Assembly: GCF_030816715.1 (NCBI RefSeq)
Contig: NZ_JAUSYH010000001.1
Span: 620,001-684,000, forward strand
DNA: 64,000 bases
Reading direction: 5' to 3'
DNA from: Streptomyces achromogenes
GTDB lineage: Bacteria; Actinomycetota; Actinomycetes; Streptomycetales; Streptomycetaceae
Shown here: piece after piece, positions 26,263 to 41,174 of the stretch
Layout of the letters: each line of letters starts with the position of its first letter
How positions within the stretch are numbered: position 1 is the first letter of the stretch
Notes under the pieces: model-generated
What the model was told of the DNA's origin: nothing
The model's database searches: none
Seen by the model: the letters and a program-made list of their open reading frames with translations, nothing else
Program-made: the position numbers and the translations under genes

Positions 26263-27066
26263 ATGAACCGTCCTCCCACATCCGCCCCCGGCGCCCGGGG
26301 AGCCCTCTCCACGCACTCCGTGTTCGGCGCTCCCTGCTGGGTGAGCCTGACCAGCCGGGACCTCGAGGCCACCCAGGACTTCTACGGCGCGGTGCTGGGC
26401 TGGAAGTGGCTCAGGGGCGCGCTGGGCGACCACTTCCGTACCGCCCTGGTCGGCGGCGTGCCGGTCGCGGGGATCGCGGCGGTCGCCTCGATGTGGCAGA
26501 TGGCGGTCGCGTGGACGCCGTACTTCGCGGTGCCCAGCGCGGACGAGGCCGCCTCCCGGGCCCGCGAGCGGGGCGGGACGGTGGCCGTGGGGCCCATCTC
26601 GCTGCCGCCGGGCCGGGCGGCGCTGCTGGCCGACCGGGACGGTGCGACGTTCGGCATCTGGGAGGGCGAGCTGATCGGCAACTGGGAGGCGTGGCGGCAG
26701 GCGGCGCCCGCCTTCATCAGGCTGCACACGCGCGACGCCTTCGACTCCGCGATCTTCTACGGCGAGATCCTCGACTGGGCCACCGACCGCCCCGGCGCCT
26801 GTGAGGTCCACTACGAGTCCGGCGAGGTCTGGCTGCGCAACCGCGGCGACGTCGTCGCCCGGATCGAGTCCGGTGCGCTGGAGGCGGCGCCGGACCCGAC
26901 GATCCGCCCACACTGGCAGGTGCACTTCGCCGTGGCGGACGTGTCGGCCTGTGCGCGCGCCGCGGAGAAGCACGGCGGCTCGGTGCTGCGCGAGAACGCC
27001 GAGGAAGCGGTGCTGCGGGACCCGGACGGGGCCCAGTTCACGGTGACCTCGCGCCGCGAACGCTGA
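26263..27066 (+). CDS. VOC family protein with two glyoxalase-like domains
   Basis: A 267-residue protein of two vicinal-oxygen-chelate repeats: residues ~20-130 (FGAPCWVSLTSRDLEATQDFYGAVLGWKW to FGIWEG) and ~150-265 (FIRLHTRDAFDSAIFYGEILDW to VLRDPDGAQFTV). Such tandem proteins bind a metal or small ligand; Streptomyces members include drug-binding and dioxygenase-like forms. Function is not assignable. ATG 26263 is the first Met that leaves the domain intact. Confidence 0.82.
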   Translation: MNRPPTSAPGARGALSTHSVFGAPCWVSLTSRDLEATQDFYGAVLGWKWLRGALGDHFRTALVGGVPVAGIAAVASMWQMAVAWTPYFAVPSADEAASRARERGGTVAVGPISLPPGRAALLADRDGATFGIWEGELIGNWEAWRQAAPAFIRLHTRDAFDSAIFYGEILDWATDRPGACEVHYESGEVWLRNRGDVVARIESGALEAAPDPTIRPHWQVHFAVADVSACARAAEKHGGSVLRENAEEAVLRDPDGAQFTVTSRRER

Positions 27067-27087
27067 GCCGCCGCCCGCCCGAGGCCC

Positions 27088-29237
<2,150 letters not shown>

Positions 29238-29241
<4 letters not shown>

Positions 29242-29750
29242 CGGGCGGCCACCAGAACACGCGGTTCCTCGACGGCCGGGGCCGCCACCACGGCCACCGG
29301 CAGCGCGCGGGGCACCTTGCGCCCTTCGCGCAGGTTCGGCGCCGGCGCGGTCGGCACCCGCGGCTTGCGCTCGCCCGAGCGGGCCCGCTGGGAGAACCAG
29401 ATGACCTTGCTGCCGGTGCCGGTGGAGCAGCAGCCCCAGCCGTCGCTCATCGCGGCGATGCGCTCCAGGCAGGCCCGCAGGTGCCGATCGGGGCGCAGAT
29501 GACGGTCGTCGCCCCCGAGGGCCGTGATCAGATGCTGGCCGTTCCACCACATCTCGATCGACGTGTGCTTGTCCTGGGCGTGCTCGTCGATGGCCTCGAG
29601 CAGCATCCCGGCGCCGCGACAGACGGGCTCGACGAGCGTCTGGAGGTCCCAGTGGTTCAGGTGTGCGGCCAGGATGCGCCTGACCTGCCCGACGCGTTCC
29701 GCACTGACGTCCACATCGAGGTGGTAGTAGCAGGGGACTGCGGTCTTCAT
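29238..29750 (-). CDS. pep-type small protein with histidine-kinase-like ATPase fold
   Basis: A 170-residue protein. The central part (VEPVCRGAGMLLEAIDEHAQDKHTSIEMWWNGQHLI, then SDGWGCCSTGTGSKVIWF) follows the N-box, beta-strand and G-box order of RsbW-like HATPases, though the usual ELVTNA motif is absent. Related pep proteins accompany glycogen/trehalose genes in Streptomyces. The C-terminal 45 residues are Pro/Ala/Arg-rich and probably disordered. Whether it binds ATP or a sigma factor is unknown. GAGGAG upstream supports ATG 29750. Coupled to glgX. Confidence 0.65.
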
Positions 29751-30039
29751 CTCGTTCGCTCCTCACCGGCGAGGCTCCGCTTCTGCCGGCCCGACGGGCG
29801 GGCCACCGACACGAAGCGTGAGCGGTAATCGCTTCAGAGTCACAACCACAGTGGGGCTGCTACGCCATTCGTGCAACACGAGCACACCACAACCAAGATC
29901 CAACAGGACGTTGGGTGATGCGCCGTGCACCATAAGTGAAGGCCTCGGGAGGTTGGACGTTTTCGCACCTCTGCGGAAAGGGCCGACCCGCTCATCTCGA
30001 GCGGCGTACCTCGTGAACTCCCGGAAGGTGAACAGCGCG
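29751..30039. other. divergent promoter region between the pep/glgX and glgE operons
   Basis: This 289-bp region is visibly less GC-rich than its surroundings. It must hold promoters for both operons, but I could not fix a -35/-10 pair or a SigB-type box. CGTGCAACACG (CGTG-CAA-CACG) near 29870 is a small palindrome. Confidence 0.5.
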
Positions 30040-30339
30040 ATGCTGCAACCAGCGAAGACCGAAGTCGCCAGAACCCTGCGCAGTTTCCGGTCCTGGGAGC
30101 GGGCCATGCTCGCGCACCCCGACGACCGCACCGCGCGGGCCGCCTTCGAGGACTGCGGGTACACGCTGTGCGTGCTGATGGGCAAGCGGTGCGCCAGGGA
30201 GGCCGCGGACGCCGCGGAGCAGTATCTGCGCGCCGGCACGACCGTCCGCCACCGCGAGCGCCGGGGCGCGAACCTGAGGAACGGCGCCGCACGGCTCACC
30301 GTGACGCGTCCCCTGCCCTGCCTGCCCGCGGAGACGTAA
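30040..30339 (+). CDS. DUF5133 small protein
   Basis: A 99-residue protein starting MLQPAKTEVARTLRSFRSWERAML, followed by FEDCGYTLCVLMGKRCAREAADAAEQYL. This pattern is typical of the DUF5133 family, common in Streptomyces beside stress and regulatory genes. Function unknown. Chosen start ATG 30040 agrees with the family N-terminus; the longer frame upstream reads through the promoter region. First gene of the glgE operon direction. Confidence 0.75.
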   Translation: MLQPAKTEVARTLRSFRSWERAMLAHPDDRTARAAFEDCGYTLCVLMGKRCAREAADAAEQYLRAGTTVRHRERRGANLRNGAARLTVTRPLPCLPAET

Positions 30340-30413
30340 CCGCCCTCGGCGGTGCAGGTCCCTCGCCCAACACCGGGCGAAAGAAGCCATTTTCAGTCAG
30401 CGGAGGTGCAGAG

Positions 30414-32369
30414 GTGAAGTCCACCAGGGCGATCGGCCGGATCCCGGTGCGGGACGTCGAACCGCGTGTGGAGTGCGGCAGACGGCCGGCGAAAGCCGTG
30501 GTCGGTGAGACGGTGCGGATCTCCGCGACGGTGTTCCGCGAGGGCCACGACGCCATCGGCGCCAACGTGGTCCTCAAGAGCCCGGAGGGCGGCCGTGGGC
30601 CCTGGACGCCGATGCGGGAGCTCGCCCCCGGCACCGACCGCTGGGGCGCCGATGTGACCCTGGAGGCCATGGGCCGCTGGACCTTCACCGTGGAGGCCTG
30701 GAGCGACCCGATCACCACCTGGCGCCGCAACGCCGAGATCAAGATCCCGGCGGGGATCGACCCGGGGCTGGTCCTGGAGGAGGGCGGCCTGCTCCACGAG
30801 AAGGCGGCCGCCCGGGCCCCGCGCGGTCCGCAGCGCACCCTGCTGCGGGAGACGGCGAAGAAGCTGCTGGACGACTCGACCTCGGTGGCCGAGCGCTACG
30901 CCGCGGCGTTGACGCCGGAGGTGGACGCCGTGCTGGCGCGGTTCCCGCTGCGGGAGCTGGTGACCGCGTCGGAGCCGCTGCCGCTGCTGGTGGAACGCGA
31001 ACGCGCCCTGTACGGCTCCTGGTACGAGTTCTTCCCCCGCTCCGAGGGCACCCCCCGGCAGCCGCACGGCACGTTCCGCACCGCCGCCCGCCGACTCCCC
31101 GCGATCGCCGCGATGGGCTTCGACGTCGTCTACCTCCCCCCGATCCACCCCATCGGCACCACCTTCCGCAAAGGCCGCAACAACACCCTCGACCCACGGC
31201 CCGACGACGTCGGCGTGCCCTGGGCGATCGGCTCCCCCGAAGGCGGCCACGACGCCGTCCACCCCGCACTGGGCACCCTGGAGGACTTCACCTGGTTCGT
31301 CGGCCAGGCCCGCGAACTCGGCCTGGAGATCGCCCTCGACTTCGCCCTGCAGTGCTCCCCCGACCACCCCTGGGTCCACAAACACCCCGAGTGGTTCCAC
31401 CACCGCCCCGACGGCACCATCGCCTACGCCGAGAACCCGCCCAAGAAGTACCAGGACATCTACCCCGTCGCCTTCGACGCCGACCTGAAGGGCCTGGTCG
31501 CCGAGACCGTGCGGGTGCTGCGGCACTGGATGGGCCACGGCGTGCGGATCTTCCGCGTCGACAACCCCCACACCAAACCCGTGGTGTTCTGGGAACGCGT
31601 CATCGCCGACGTCAACCGCACCGACCCCGACGTGATCTTCCTGGCCGAGGCGTTCACCCGGCCCGCGATGATGCACACCCTCGCCCAGATCGGCTTCCAG
31701 CAGTCCTACACCTACTTCACCTGGCGTACCACCAAGGACGAGCTGACCGACTACCTCACCGAGCTGTCGGGGCAGGCCGCCTCGTACATGCGGCCCAACT
31801 TCTTCGCCAACACCCCCGACATCCTGCCCGCCCACCTCCAGCACGGCGGCCGGCCCGCCTTCGAGGCCCGCGCCGTCCTGGCCGCCACCCTCTCCCCCAC
31901 CTGGGGCCTCTACAGCGGCTACGAACTCTGCGAGAACACCCCCCTGCGCGAGGGCGGCGAGGAATACCTCGACTCCGAGAAATACCAGCTCACCCCCCGC
32001 GACTGGGACGCCGCCGAACGCGAGGGCCGCACCATCGCCCCCCTCATCACCCGCCTCAACGCCATCCGACGCGCCAACCCCGCCCTGCACCGACTGCGCA
32101 ACCTCCGGTTCCACGGCACGGACAACCCCTCCGTGATCGCCTACAGCAAGCGCGAGAACTCGAACACGGTTCTGGTGGTCGTCAACCTCGACCCCCACCA
32201 CACCCAGGAGGCGACGGTCTCGTTGGACATGCCGCAACTCGGCGTGGAGCACGACGCGACCCTGTCCGTACACGACGAGCTGACCGGTGACACGTTTGCC
32301 TGGGGCAGGACGAACTACGTGCGCCTGGAGCCCGGTCGGACCCCTGCCCACGTGTTCCACGTCCGGTGA
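30414..32369 (+). CDS. glgE: alpha-1,4-glucan:maltose-1-phosphate maltosyltransferase GlgE
   Basis: A 651-residue GH13_3 enzyme that adds maltose from maltose-1-phosphate to the non-reducing end of alpha-glucan. N-terminal beta domain (residues ~1-100), helical insert, then the barrel. Catalytic residues fit the spacing of S. coelicolor GlgE (394/423/480): nucleophile Asp383 ([10 protein letters not shown]), acid/base Glu412 (FLAEAFTRP) and Asp469 (NTPDIL). [12 protein letters not shown] is a signature. GTG 30414 has GGAGGTG upstream. Followed directly by treS, mak and glgB, giving the full trehalose-to-glucan pathway. Confidence 0.95.
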   Translation: MKSTRAIGRIPVRDVEPRVECGRRPAKAVVGETVRISATVFREGHDAIGANVVLKSPEGGRGPWTPMRELAPGTDRWGADVTLEAMGRWTFTVEAWSDPITTWRRNAEIKIPAGIDPGLVLEEGGLLHEKAAARAPRGPQRTLLRETAKKLLDDSTSVAERYAAALTPEVDAVLARFPLRELVTASEPLPLLVERERALYGSWYEFFPRSEGTPRQPHGTFRTAARRLPAIAAMGFDVVYLPPIHPIGTTFRKGRNNTLDPRPDDVGVPWAIGSPEGGHDAVHPALGTLEDFTWFVGQARELGLEIALDFALQCSPDHPWVHKHPEWFHHRPDGTIAYAENPPKKYQDIYPVAFDADLKGLVAETVRVLRHWMGHGVRIFRVDNPHTKPVVFWERVIADVNRTDPDVIFLAEAFTRPAMMHTLAQIGFQQSYTYFTWRTTKDELTDYLTELSGQAASYMRPNFFANTPDILPAHLQHGGRPAFEARAVLAATLSPTWGLYSGYELCENTPLREGGEEYLDSEKYQLTPRDWDAAEREGRTIAPLITRLNAIRRANPALHRLRNLRFHGTDNPSVIAYSKRENSNTVLVVVNLDPHHTQEATVSLDMPQLGVEHDATLSVHDELTGDTFAWGRTNYVRLEPGRTPAHVFHVR

Positions 32370-32401
32370 CCCATCCCGCCGATCGGAGGCCCCAGACCGC
32401 C

Positions 32402-34120
<1,719 letters not shown>

Positions 34121-34148
34121 GCGTGCGCCGAGGAAAGGATGGGTCACC

Positions 34149-35519
34149 GTGACGAAGACCGCGAAGACCGCACCCCTGCGCCCGGGCACCGCGAGCGGTG
34201 TCCGCTCCGCGGGCCCGCTCGGCGCGCTGCTGCGCGAGTGGCTGCCCCGGCAGCGCTGGTTCGCCGGCAAGGACCGCCCGATCACCGACCTGCGCATGCT
34301 GTCGATGACCGAGCTGTATCCGGGCTGTCTGCATCTGCTCGTGCACGCCGGCCAGTCGGGCGTCCCGACTCCCGGGGGCACTCCCCCGGCCGGCGACTGC
34401 TACCAGTTGCTCCTCGGCCTCCAGGAGCATCTGTCGCCGCGGCTCGGGCGCGCGCTGATCGGCAGGGTGGAGGAGGGTCCGCTGGCCGGGCTGACCGTCC
34501 ATGACGCACTCCAGGACCCGCGCTCGGCGCATCTCCTCCTGGAGCGGATGCGGCACCCCGGCACGCTCGGCCCGTTGTCCTTCGAGTCGGAACCTGCCGT
34601 GTCGCTGCCCCCCGGGCTCGCGCCGCGACTGCTCGAGGCCGAGCAGTCCAACACCTCCCTGGTGTACGGGGACGCGTTCATCCTGAAGATCTTCCGGCGC
34701 ATCCAGCCCGGGGTGAACCCCGATCTGGAGGTGCCGGTCGCGCTGGCCGGGCAGGGGTGCGGGCGGGTGCCCGCCCCCGTGGCCTGGTTCCGGACGACCC
34801 ATCCGCAGGAGGCGACGCTCGGCGTGCTGCAGCCGTTCCTGCCCGACGCCTCGGACGGCTGGACGCTGGCGCTGCGCGCGCTCTCCCGCGGCGAGGACTT
34901 CACCGCGGAGGCCGAGGAGCTGGGGCGGGCCACGGCGGACGTCCACCTGGCGCTCGCCGCGGCCCTTCCGGCCGGGCCGGACGCGGAGGACGGGCGCACG
35001 GCGGCCGCGATGACCGAACGGCTGGCGACGGCCGCGCACCACGTGCCGGCGCTGCGGCCGTTCGTGCCGGGCCTCACCACCGCGTTCGACGCGCTCTCGG
35101 CGTGCGACGCGGGTCCGCCCGCCCAGCGCATCCACGGCGACCTGCACCTCGGTCAGGTCCTGCGCGCCGGACGCGACTGGTTCGTCATCGACTTCGAGGG
35201 CGAGCCCTCCCGTCCGCTGGCCGAGCGGCGCAGCGCCCACTCGCCGGTCCGGGACATCGCCGGAATGCTGCGCTCCTTCGACTACGCCGCCCGCCAGCGC
35301 CGCCCGTGGCGGCCGGAGTGGGCGCGGCGTTGCCGGGAGGCCTACTGCGCGGGCTATGCGGCCCGCGCGGGCTGGGACCCCCGGAAGAAACATGCCCTGC
35401 TGCGTGCCTACGAGACGGACCGGGCCGTGTACGAAGTGCTGTACGAGGCCCGTAACCGTCCCGACTGGCTGCCCGTACCCATGGCGGCGATCGAGCGACT
35501 CGCCGTCCGAGGAGGCTGA
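34149..35519 (+). CDS. mak: maltokinase Mak (Pep2)
   Basis: A 456-residue aminoglycoside-phosphotransferase-fold kinase that phosphorylates maltose to maltose-1-phosphate, the GlgE donor. The N-terminal [16 protein letters not shown] is the Mak signature. [27 protein letters not shown] is the ATP lobe. Catalytic HGDLHLGQ (Asp331) and metal-binding VIDFEGEP (Asp348) are intact. A Pro/Gly insertion ([14 protein letters not shown]) near residue 75 looks unusual. GTG start 28 bases after treS. The stop almost touches glgB. Confidence 0.92.
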   Translation: MTKTAKTAPLRPGTASGVRSAGPLGALLREWLPRQRWFAGKDRPITDLRMLSMTELYPGCLHLLVHAGQSGVPTPGGTPPAGDCYQLLLGLQEHLSPRLGRALIGRVEEGPLAGLTVHDALQDPRSAHLLLERMRHPGTLGPLSFESEPAVSLPPGLAPRLLEAEQSNTSLVYGDAFILKIFRRIQPGVNPDLEVPVALAGQGCGRVPAPVAWFRTTHPQEATLGVLQPFLPDASDGWTLALRALSRGEDFTAEAEELGRATADVHLALAAALPAGPDAEDGRTAAAMTERLATAAHHVPALRPFVPGLTTAFDALSACDAGPPAQRIHGDLHLGQVLRAGRDWFVIDFEGEPSRPLAERRSAHSPVRDIAGMLRSFDYAARQRRPWRPEWARRCREAYCAGYAARAGWDPRKKHALLRAYETDRAVYEVLYEARNRPDWLPVPMAAIERLAVRGG

Positions 35520-35524
35520 CCCCT

Positions 35525-37735
35525 GTGGCCCTGCGTGACACCTCTCCGCCCGAGTCGGCCGGCCCCCGCCCGCGTACGGCGCCCGCGCTCGACGCGGGCG
35601 ACCGCGGACGGCTGCTCTCCGGCGCCCACCACGATCCGCACGCGCTGCTCGGCGCGCACCCGGTGCCGGGCGGGGTCCTCTTCCGGACGCTGCGGCCCTT
35701 CGCCGACGCCGTGAGCGTGGTGATCGACGGCGATCCCACCCCGCTGGTCTCGGAGGGCGACGGCCTGTTCGCGGTCGTGCTGCCGCTGGACGCGGTGCCC
35801 GCGTACACGCTGCTGGTGTCGTACCAGGGCGCCGAGCACAAGGTGGACGATCCCTACCGGTTCCTGCCGGCTCTGGGCGACCTCGATCTGCATCTGATCC
35901 GGGAGGGGCGGCACGAGGAGCTGTGGAAGGCGCTCGGTGCCGAGCCGATGGCCCACCAGGGGGTGCTCGGCACCCGGTTCACCGTATGGGCGCCCAACGC
36001 GCAAGGGGTGCGGGTCGCGGGGGACTTCTGCTTCTGGGACGGGACTGCCTTCCCGATGCGGTCGCTCGGCGCGTCCGGGGTGTGGGAGCTGTTCCTGCCG
36101 GGGGTCGGCGAGGGCGCCCGGTACAAGTTCGAGATCACGTCGCGGCACGGCGACCGGTTCCTCAAGGCGGACCCGATGGCCCGGCGCGCCGAGGTGCCGC
36201 CGGACACGGCGTCGATCGTGCACGCCTCGCACTACGAGTGGTCGGACGGGGACGGGGACTGGATGGCGCACCGGGGCGACGTCCCGGTGCACGTCGCCCC
36301 GTTCTCCGTGTACGAGGTCCATCTGCCGTCCTGGCGGCCGGGCCTGACGTACCGGGAGCTGGCGGAGCAGCTTCCCGCGTACGTCCGCGACCTCGGCTTC
36401 ACACATGTGGAGCTGATGCCGGTCGCCCAGCATCCGTTCTCGGGTTCCTGGGGCTACCAGGTCACCGGCTTCTACGCGCCCACCGCCCGGCTCGGCACCC
36501 CGGACGACTTCAAGTACCTGGTGGACGCGCTGCACCGGGCCGGCATCGGCGTGATCGTGGACTGGGTGCCGGCGCACTTCCCCAAGGACGACTGGGCACT
36601 CGGCCGGTTCGACGGGGAGCCGCTGTACGAGCCCGGCGACTCGCGGCGGGCCGAGCATCCGGACTGGGGGACGTACGAGTTCGACTTCGGCCGGATCGAG
36701 GTGCGCAACTTCCTGGTGGCGAACGCCACGTACTGGTGCGAGGAGTTCCACATCGACGGCCTGCGGGTGGACGCCGTCGCCTCCATGCTCTACCTGGACT
36801 ACTCGCGCGACTCCGGGCAGTGGACGCCCAACGTGTTCGGCGGCCGCGAGGACCTGGCCGCCATGGCGTTCCTGCAGGAGATGAACGCGACGGTGTACCG
36901 CCGCAACCCGGGCGTCGTGACGATCGCCGAGGAGTCCACCGCCTGGGACGGCGTGACCCGGCCCACGGACAGCGGCGGTCTGGGCTTCGGTCTGAAGTGG
37001 AACATGGGCTGGATGCACGACTCGCTGCAGTACATCGGCAAGGAGCCGGTGCACCGCAAGTACCACCACAACGAGATGACCTTCTCGATGGTGTACGCCT
37101 ACAGCGAGAACTACGTGCTGCCCATCTCGCACGACGAGGTGGTCCACGGCAAGCAGGCGCTGGTCTCCAAGATGCCGGGCGACTGGTGGCAGCGGCGTGC
37201 CAACCACCGTGCTTACCTGGGCTTCATGTGGGCGCATCCGGGCAAGCAGCTCCTCTTCATGGGGCAGGAGTTCGCGCAGGGCGCGGAGTGGTCCGAGGCG
37301 CACGGCCCCGAGTGGTGGCTGCTCGACGCCGGGTACGCGTCGGCGGGCGACCACCGGGGCGTGCAGGACCTGGTGCGCGACCTCAACGCCGTATACCGGG
37401 CCACTCCCGCGCTCTGGGAGCGCGACACCGACCCCGCCGGATTCCGGTGGGTGCTGGGAGACGCCGCGGAGGACAACGTCTTCGCGTTCCTTCGGCACGA
37501 CGCGCAGGGCGCCCCGCTCCTGGCCGTCAGCAACTTCTCCCCGGTGGTGCGCCACGACTACCGTCTCGCCGTCCCCGCCGGCGTCCCGGCCTGGCGCGAG
37601 GTGCTCAACACCGACGCCGAGCGCTACGGCGGCAGCGGCGTCGGCCTGCCCGACGCCGTCGCCGCGCGCGACGGGGAGCTCAGGCTGACGCTCCCCCCGC
37701 TGGCGACGGTCTGGATGGCTCCGTCGTCCGTGTGA
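35525..37735 (+). CDS. glgB: 1,4-alpha-glucan branching enzyme GlgB
   Basis: A 736-residue GH13_9 enzyme with two N-terminal beta domains (N1 plus CBM48, to ~residue 230), the catalytic barrel and an all-beta C-domain. The catalytic triad has E. coli-like spacing: Asp416 ([18 protein letters not shown]), Glu469 (TIAEEST) and Asp537 ([12 protein letters not shown]). It makes alpha-1,6 branches in the linear glucan built by GlgE. GGAGG upstream lies within the mak stop region; GTG 35525 starts 6 bases after mak. Last glucan gene of the operon. Confidence 0.95.
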   Translation: MALRDTSPPESAGPRPRTAPALDAGDRGRLLSGAHHDPHALLGAHPVPGGVLFRTLRPFADAVSVVIDGDPTPLVSEGDGLFAVVLPLDAVPAYTLLVSYQGAEHKVDDPYRFLPALGDLDLHLIREGRHEELWKALGAEPMAHQGVLGTRFTVWAPNAQGVRVAGDFCFWDGTAFPMRSLGASGVWELFLPGVGEGARYKFEITSRHGDRFLKADPMARRAEVPPDTASIVHASHYEWSDGDGDWMAHRGDVPVHVAPFSVYEVHLPSWRPGLTYRELAEQLPAYVRDLGFTHVELMPVAQHPFSGSWGYQVTGFYAPTARLGTPDDFKYLVDALHRAGIGVIVDWVPAHFPKDDWALGRFDGEPLYEPGDSRRAEHPDWGTYEFDFGRIEVRNFLVANATYWCEEFHIDGLRVDAVASMLYLDYSRDSGQWTPNVFGGREDLAAMAFLQEMNATVYRRNPGVVTIAEESTAWDGVTRPTDSGGLGFGLKWNMGWMHDSLQYIGKEPVHRKYHHNEMTFSMVYAYSENYVLPISHDEVVHGKQALVSKMPGDWWQRRANHRAYLGFMWAHPGKQLLFMGQEFAQGAEWSEAHGPEWWLLDAGYASAGDHRGVQDLVRDLNAVYRATPALWERDTDPAGFRWVLGDAAEDNVFAFLRHDAQGAPLLAVSNFSPVVRHDYRLAVPAGVPAWREVLNTDAERYGGSGVGLPDAVAARDGELRLTLPPLATVWMAPSSV

Positions 37736-37793
37736 ACGGGGCCTGACGGGGCAGTCGGGTGCGTACCACCCACCAGAGAAGGGCTGACGTCGC

Positions 37794-38885
37794 GTGCGCA
37801 CCGTGGGAGTGGAGGAGGAACTCCTCCTGGTCGACCCGGACACCGGCGAACCGCGGGCTCTGTCCGCCGCCGTCCTCGCCCGCGCCGCGCGGTGCGAGGA
37901 CGGCAGGGACGACGTCTTCGAGAAGGAACTGCACAGCCAGATGCTCGAGTTCGCCACTCACCCGCAGTCGGGGATGGACGACCTCGGCGCGGAGATCGTG
38001 CGGATACGCGGTGAGGCGGCCCGGCACGCCCGGGAAACCGGGTGCGCGGTCGCGGCGCTGGCCACGTCGCCGCTGCCGGTGCGCCCCTCGGTCAGCATGA
38101 ACCGGCGCTACCAGTGGATGGCGGAGCAGTTCGGCATCGCCACGCAGGAGCAGATGGTGTGCGGCTGCCATGTCCATGTGTCCGTCGGCTCGGACGAGGA
38201 GGGCGTCGCGGTCGTCGACCGCATCCGTCCCTGGCTGTCGGTGCTGATGGCGCTGAGCGCCAACTCGCCCTTCTGGCAGGGCCGGGAGACGGGATACAGC
38301 AGCTACCGCAGCCGGGTGTGGCAGCGCTGGCCGTCGGCCGGTCCGACCGAGCTGTTCGGGTCGGCGGAGCGCTACCACCGGCGGGTCGCGGACATGGTGG
38401 CCACGGGCACCATCCTCGACGAGGGCATGGTCTATTTCGACGCCCGCCTGTCGGCGCGCTATCCGACGGTGGAGGTGCGCGTGTCGGACGTCTGTCTGCA
38501 CGCGGACACGGCGGTGCTCGTCGCCACCCTGGTGCGCGGGCTCGTCGAGACGGCCGCCCGGGACCTGGAGACCGGCCGGGAGCCGGTGGACCACAGTGTG
38601 AGCCTGCTGCGGCTGGCCGGCTGGCGGGCGGCCCGCTCGGGGCTGGCGGGGGACCTCCTGCATCCGGCGACCATGCGGCGCGCTCCCGCCGAGACGGTCG
38701 TCGGGGCCCTGCTGGCGCATGTGGAGGACGCGCTGGCGGACGCCGGGGACCTGGAGCGGGCCCGCGCCGCGTGCGGCGAGCTGCTGCGGCGGGGCAACGG
38801 CGCGCACGTCCAGCGCGAGGTGTTCGGGCGCACGGGCAGCCTGCGCGAGGTGGTCGCCGCCTGTGTGCGCCAGACCCAGGCCTGA
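37794..38885 (+). CDS. carboxylate-amine ligase, GCS2/YbdK family
   Basis: A 363-residue glutamate-cysteine-ligase-fold enzyme. Landmarks are the N-terminal RTVGVEEELLLVDPDTGEPRALS, then EKELHSQMLEFATHPQSG, and the catalytic-site GCHVHVSVGSDEEGVAVVD. It couples a carboxylate to an amine with ATP; YbdK has weak glutamate-cysteine ligase activity and the natural substrate is unknown. It follows glgB by 58 bases in the same direction and may belong to the same transcript. The ribosome site before GTG 37794 is weak. Confidence 0.88.
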   Translation: MRTVGVEEELLLVDPDTGEPRALSAAVLARAARCEDGRDDVFEKELHSQMLEFATHPQSGMDDLGAEIVRIRGEAARHARETGCAVAALATSPLPVRPSVSMNRRYQWMAEQFGIATQEQMVCGCHVHVSVGSDEEGVAVVDRIRPWLSVLMALSANSPFWQGRETGYSSYRSRVWQRWPSAGPTELFGSAERYHRRVADMVATGTILDEGMVYFDARLSARYPTVEVRVSDVCLHADTAVLVATLVRGLVETAARDLETGREPVDHSVSLLRLAGWRAARSGLAGDLLHPATMRRAPAETVVGALLAHVEDALADAGDLERARAACGELLRRGNGAHVQREVFGRTGSLREVVAACVRQTQA

Positions 38886-39086
38886 GCGCGTCCGCGAGCG
38901 CAACCGGACGGCGCGGCTCCGGCGGGCGCCTCGGGCGGACGGTCCGCGCCTCGGGCGGGCGAGATCATCAACGCGGATTACATATTCGTTCCCGGCCACA
39001 AGCGGTCTCACCTGGGCTAGATTCGACCACCGTCGATAACAGTTCCCGTCGGCGGAGTCACAGCCCGTACACGTCAGGAGCAGCGC

Positions 39087-40991
39087 ATGCGCGACTTCGC
39101 TCTCGCTCCCCCGGCCGCCCCTCCCCTGACCGGGGGCCTCGCCGACACCGTCTTCGACACCGCCGCCCGTACCCCTACCCTTCCGGTGCTCTCCCGCCGT
39201 ACGGACGCCGCCTCCGGCGCCTGGGAGGAGGTGACCGCCGTCGAACTTCGGGACGAGGTCGTCGATCTGGCCAAGGGGTTCGTGGCGTCCGGCATCTCCC
39301 CCGGACACCGCGTCGCGATCATGGCACGCACCCGGTACGAGTGGACCGTGCTGTGCCACGCCCTGTGGGCGGTGGGCGCCGAGGTCGTCCCCGTCTATCC
39401 GACGTCCTCACGCGAGCAGGTCGAGTGGATCCTGCGGGACGCCGACTGCGTCGGCGTGGTCGTCGAGGACGAACAGAGCCTGATGACCGTGGGATCGGTG
39501 TGCGCGGCCCTGCCGGCGCTGCGGCACGTGTGGCAGTTGGACGCCGGGGCCTTGGAGGACCTCACCCGGCGCGGCGAGCCGGTGTCCGTCACCACGGTCA
39601 ACTCGCTGCGCAGGATCGTGCTGCCCGACTCGACCGCGGTGATCGCCTACACTTCCGGCACCTCGGGCCGGGCACTGGGCTGCGCGCTGAGCCACCGCAG
39701 CCTGGCCAGCCCCTGCGACACCCTGCTGGCCGGCTGGGGGCACACGGCCGCGCCCGCGGGCCGACAGGCCAGCGTGCTGGCCTTCCTGCCGTTCTCCCAC
39801 GTGTACGGGCTGATGATCCAGGGGCTGTGTCTGCGCGGCGGCATCGTGATGGGCCACCAGCCCGACATAGGCGCGGACGCGCTCGCGGAGTCGCTGCGCA
39901 CCTTCCGTCCGACGTATCTGTACGCCGTCCCCTCGGTGTTCGAGAAGATCTACAAGAACTTCCTGCGGGCGGCCCAGGAGGCGGGGCGCGGCGCTCTGTT
40001 CGAGCGGGCGGCGGAGACGGCACGCGACTTCGCGGCCGCCGTCGAACGGCAGCGGCTGGGCCGCGGCTCCGGGCCCGGCCTCGACCTGCGGCTCCAGCAC
40101 GCCCTGTTCGAACGGACGGTGTACCGCAGGCTCCGGGCCGCGCTCGGCGGCCGGGTCCACCGTGCCACGTCGGGCGGCTCCCCGCTGCACCGGGACCTCT
40201 CGCTGTTCTACGAGGGCATCGGCATCTACGTGCACGACGGGTACGGCCTCACGGAGACCGCCGGCGGGATCACCATGCAGCCGCTCGGCCGGGAGAAATC
40301 GGGCACCGTCGGACAGCCCCTGCCGGGCATGGACGTCCGGGTGGCCAACGACGGGGAGATCCTGGTGCGCGGCCCGTCGGTGTTCCAGGGCTACGTCAAC
40401 GACGACGCCGCGACGCGGGCCGCCCTGGCGGGCGGCTGGCTGGCCACCGGCGACCTCGGTTTCCTGGACTCCGACGGCTACCTCACGATCAACGGCCGCA
40501 AGAAGGACGTCATCATCACCAGCAGCGGCAAGAGCGTGGCGCCGACGGCGCTGGAGCAGCGGCTGCGCATGCATCCGCTGGTGCACCAGGCGGTGGTGGT
40601 GGGCGACAACCGGCCGTGCGTGGGCGCGCTGATCACGCTGGACCCCGACTTCCTGGCGCACTGGCGCAGAAGTCTGGCGCTGCACGGCGACCCGCAGAGC
40701 CGGGAGGCACGCGAGGAGAACGCCCTGCGCGAGGAGATCGGGCGGGCCGTGGCCGCCGCCAACAGCTCGGTGTCGCGCTCGGAGTCGATCCGGGCGTTCC
40801 GCATCCTGCCGCAGCCGTTCGACCAGGCCAACGGGCTGCTGACGCCCTCGATGAAACTGCGCCGCGACTCGATCGTGGCGCACTACGCGGCGGAGATCGA
40901 GGCGATGTACCAGGCGCGGGCCCGGCTGCCCCGGCAGAGCCCGCAGGAGGAGGTCCTGAGCTGGGACGACGCGGACGACGTCTTCCGGTGA
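39087..40991 (+). CDS. AMP-dependent synthetase / long-chain acyl-CoA synthetase-like protein with altered P-loop
   Basis: A 634-residue adenylate-forming enzyme of the FAA/FadD15 type. The adenylation core is complete: FLPFSHVYGLMIQG, ATSGGSPLHRDLSLFYEGIGIYVHDGYGLTETAGG, and NGRKKDVIITSSGKSVAP with the A10 Lys at residue 482. The nucleotide P-loop (residues 189-198) reads TSGTSGRALG, so the usual Lys of TSGTTGxPKG is replaced. Activity may be reduced or specialised. No transmembrane segments. AGGAG precedes ATG 39087. Monocistronic, with a hairpin after the gene. Confidence 0.85.
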   Translation: MRDFALAPPAAPPLTGGLADTVFDTAARTPTLPVLSRRTDAASGAWEEVTAVELRDEVVDLAKGFVASGISPGHRVAIMARTRYEWTVLCHALWAVGAEVVPVYPTSSREQVEWILRDADCVGVVVEDEQSLMTVGSVCAALPALRHVWQLDAGALEDLTRRGEPVSVTTVNSLRRIVLPDSTAVIAYTSGTSGRALGCALSHRSLASPCDTLLAGWGHTAAPAGRQASVLAFLPFSHVYGLMIQGLCLRGGIVMGHQPDIGADALAESLRTFRPTYLYAVPSVFEKIYKNFLRAAQEAGRGALFERAAETARDFAAAVERQRLGRGSGPGLDLRLQHALFERTVYRRLRAALGGRVHRATSGGSPLHRDLSLFYEGIGIYVHDGYGLTETAGGITMQPLGREKSGTVGQPLPGMDVRVANDGEILVRGPSVFQGYVNDDAATRAALAGGWLATGDLGFLDSDGYLTINGRKKDVIITSSGKSVAPTALEQRLRMHPLVHQAVVVGDNRPCVGALITLDPDFLAHWRRSLALHGDPQSREAREENALREEIGRAVAAANSSVSRSESIRAFRILPQPFDQANGLLTPSMKLRRDSIVAHYAAEIEAMYQARARLPRQSPQEEVLSWDDADDVFR

Positions 40992-41012
40992 GCCGGGCCG
41001 GGCGGCCGCACC

Positions 41013-41032
41013 GCGCGGCCGGAGGGCCGCGC
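41013..41032 (+). terminator. hairpin after the acyl-CoA synthetase gene
   Basis: A perfect 8-bp GC stem (41013-41020 with 41025-41032) and a GGAG loop, 22 bases after the stop. No T-run. Confidence 0.5.
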
Positions 41033-41174
41033 CGCTCCCGCTGTGCCCGGGCCCTCATGCCGCCGGAAACCGGACGCGTAGCCTGAGAGTCCTCGGGAAC
41101 CCAGAGAGGGCGACGCCAGAGAGCCGTACGAGAAAGGACGACGGCCCCCGGACGCGCGGGGCCGCACTGACGAC

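Noticed and set aside
38042..41086. Plus-strand frame of 1014 codons across the GCS2 and acyl-CoA synthetase genes
   Set aside because: Out-of-frame shadow, Arg/Gly/Ala-rich, spanning a true intergenic region.
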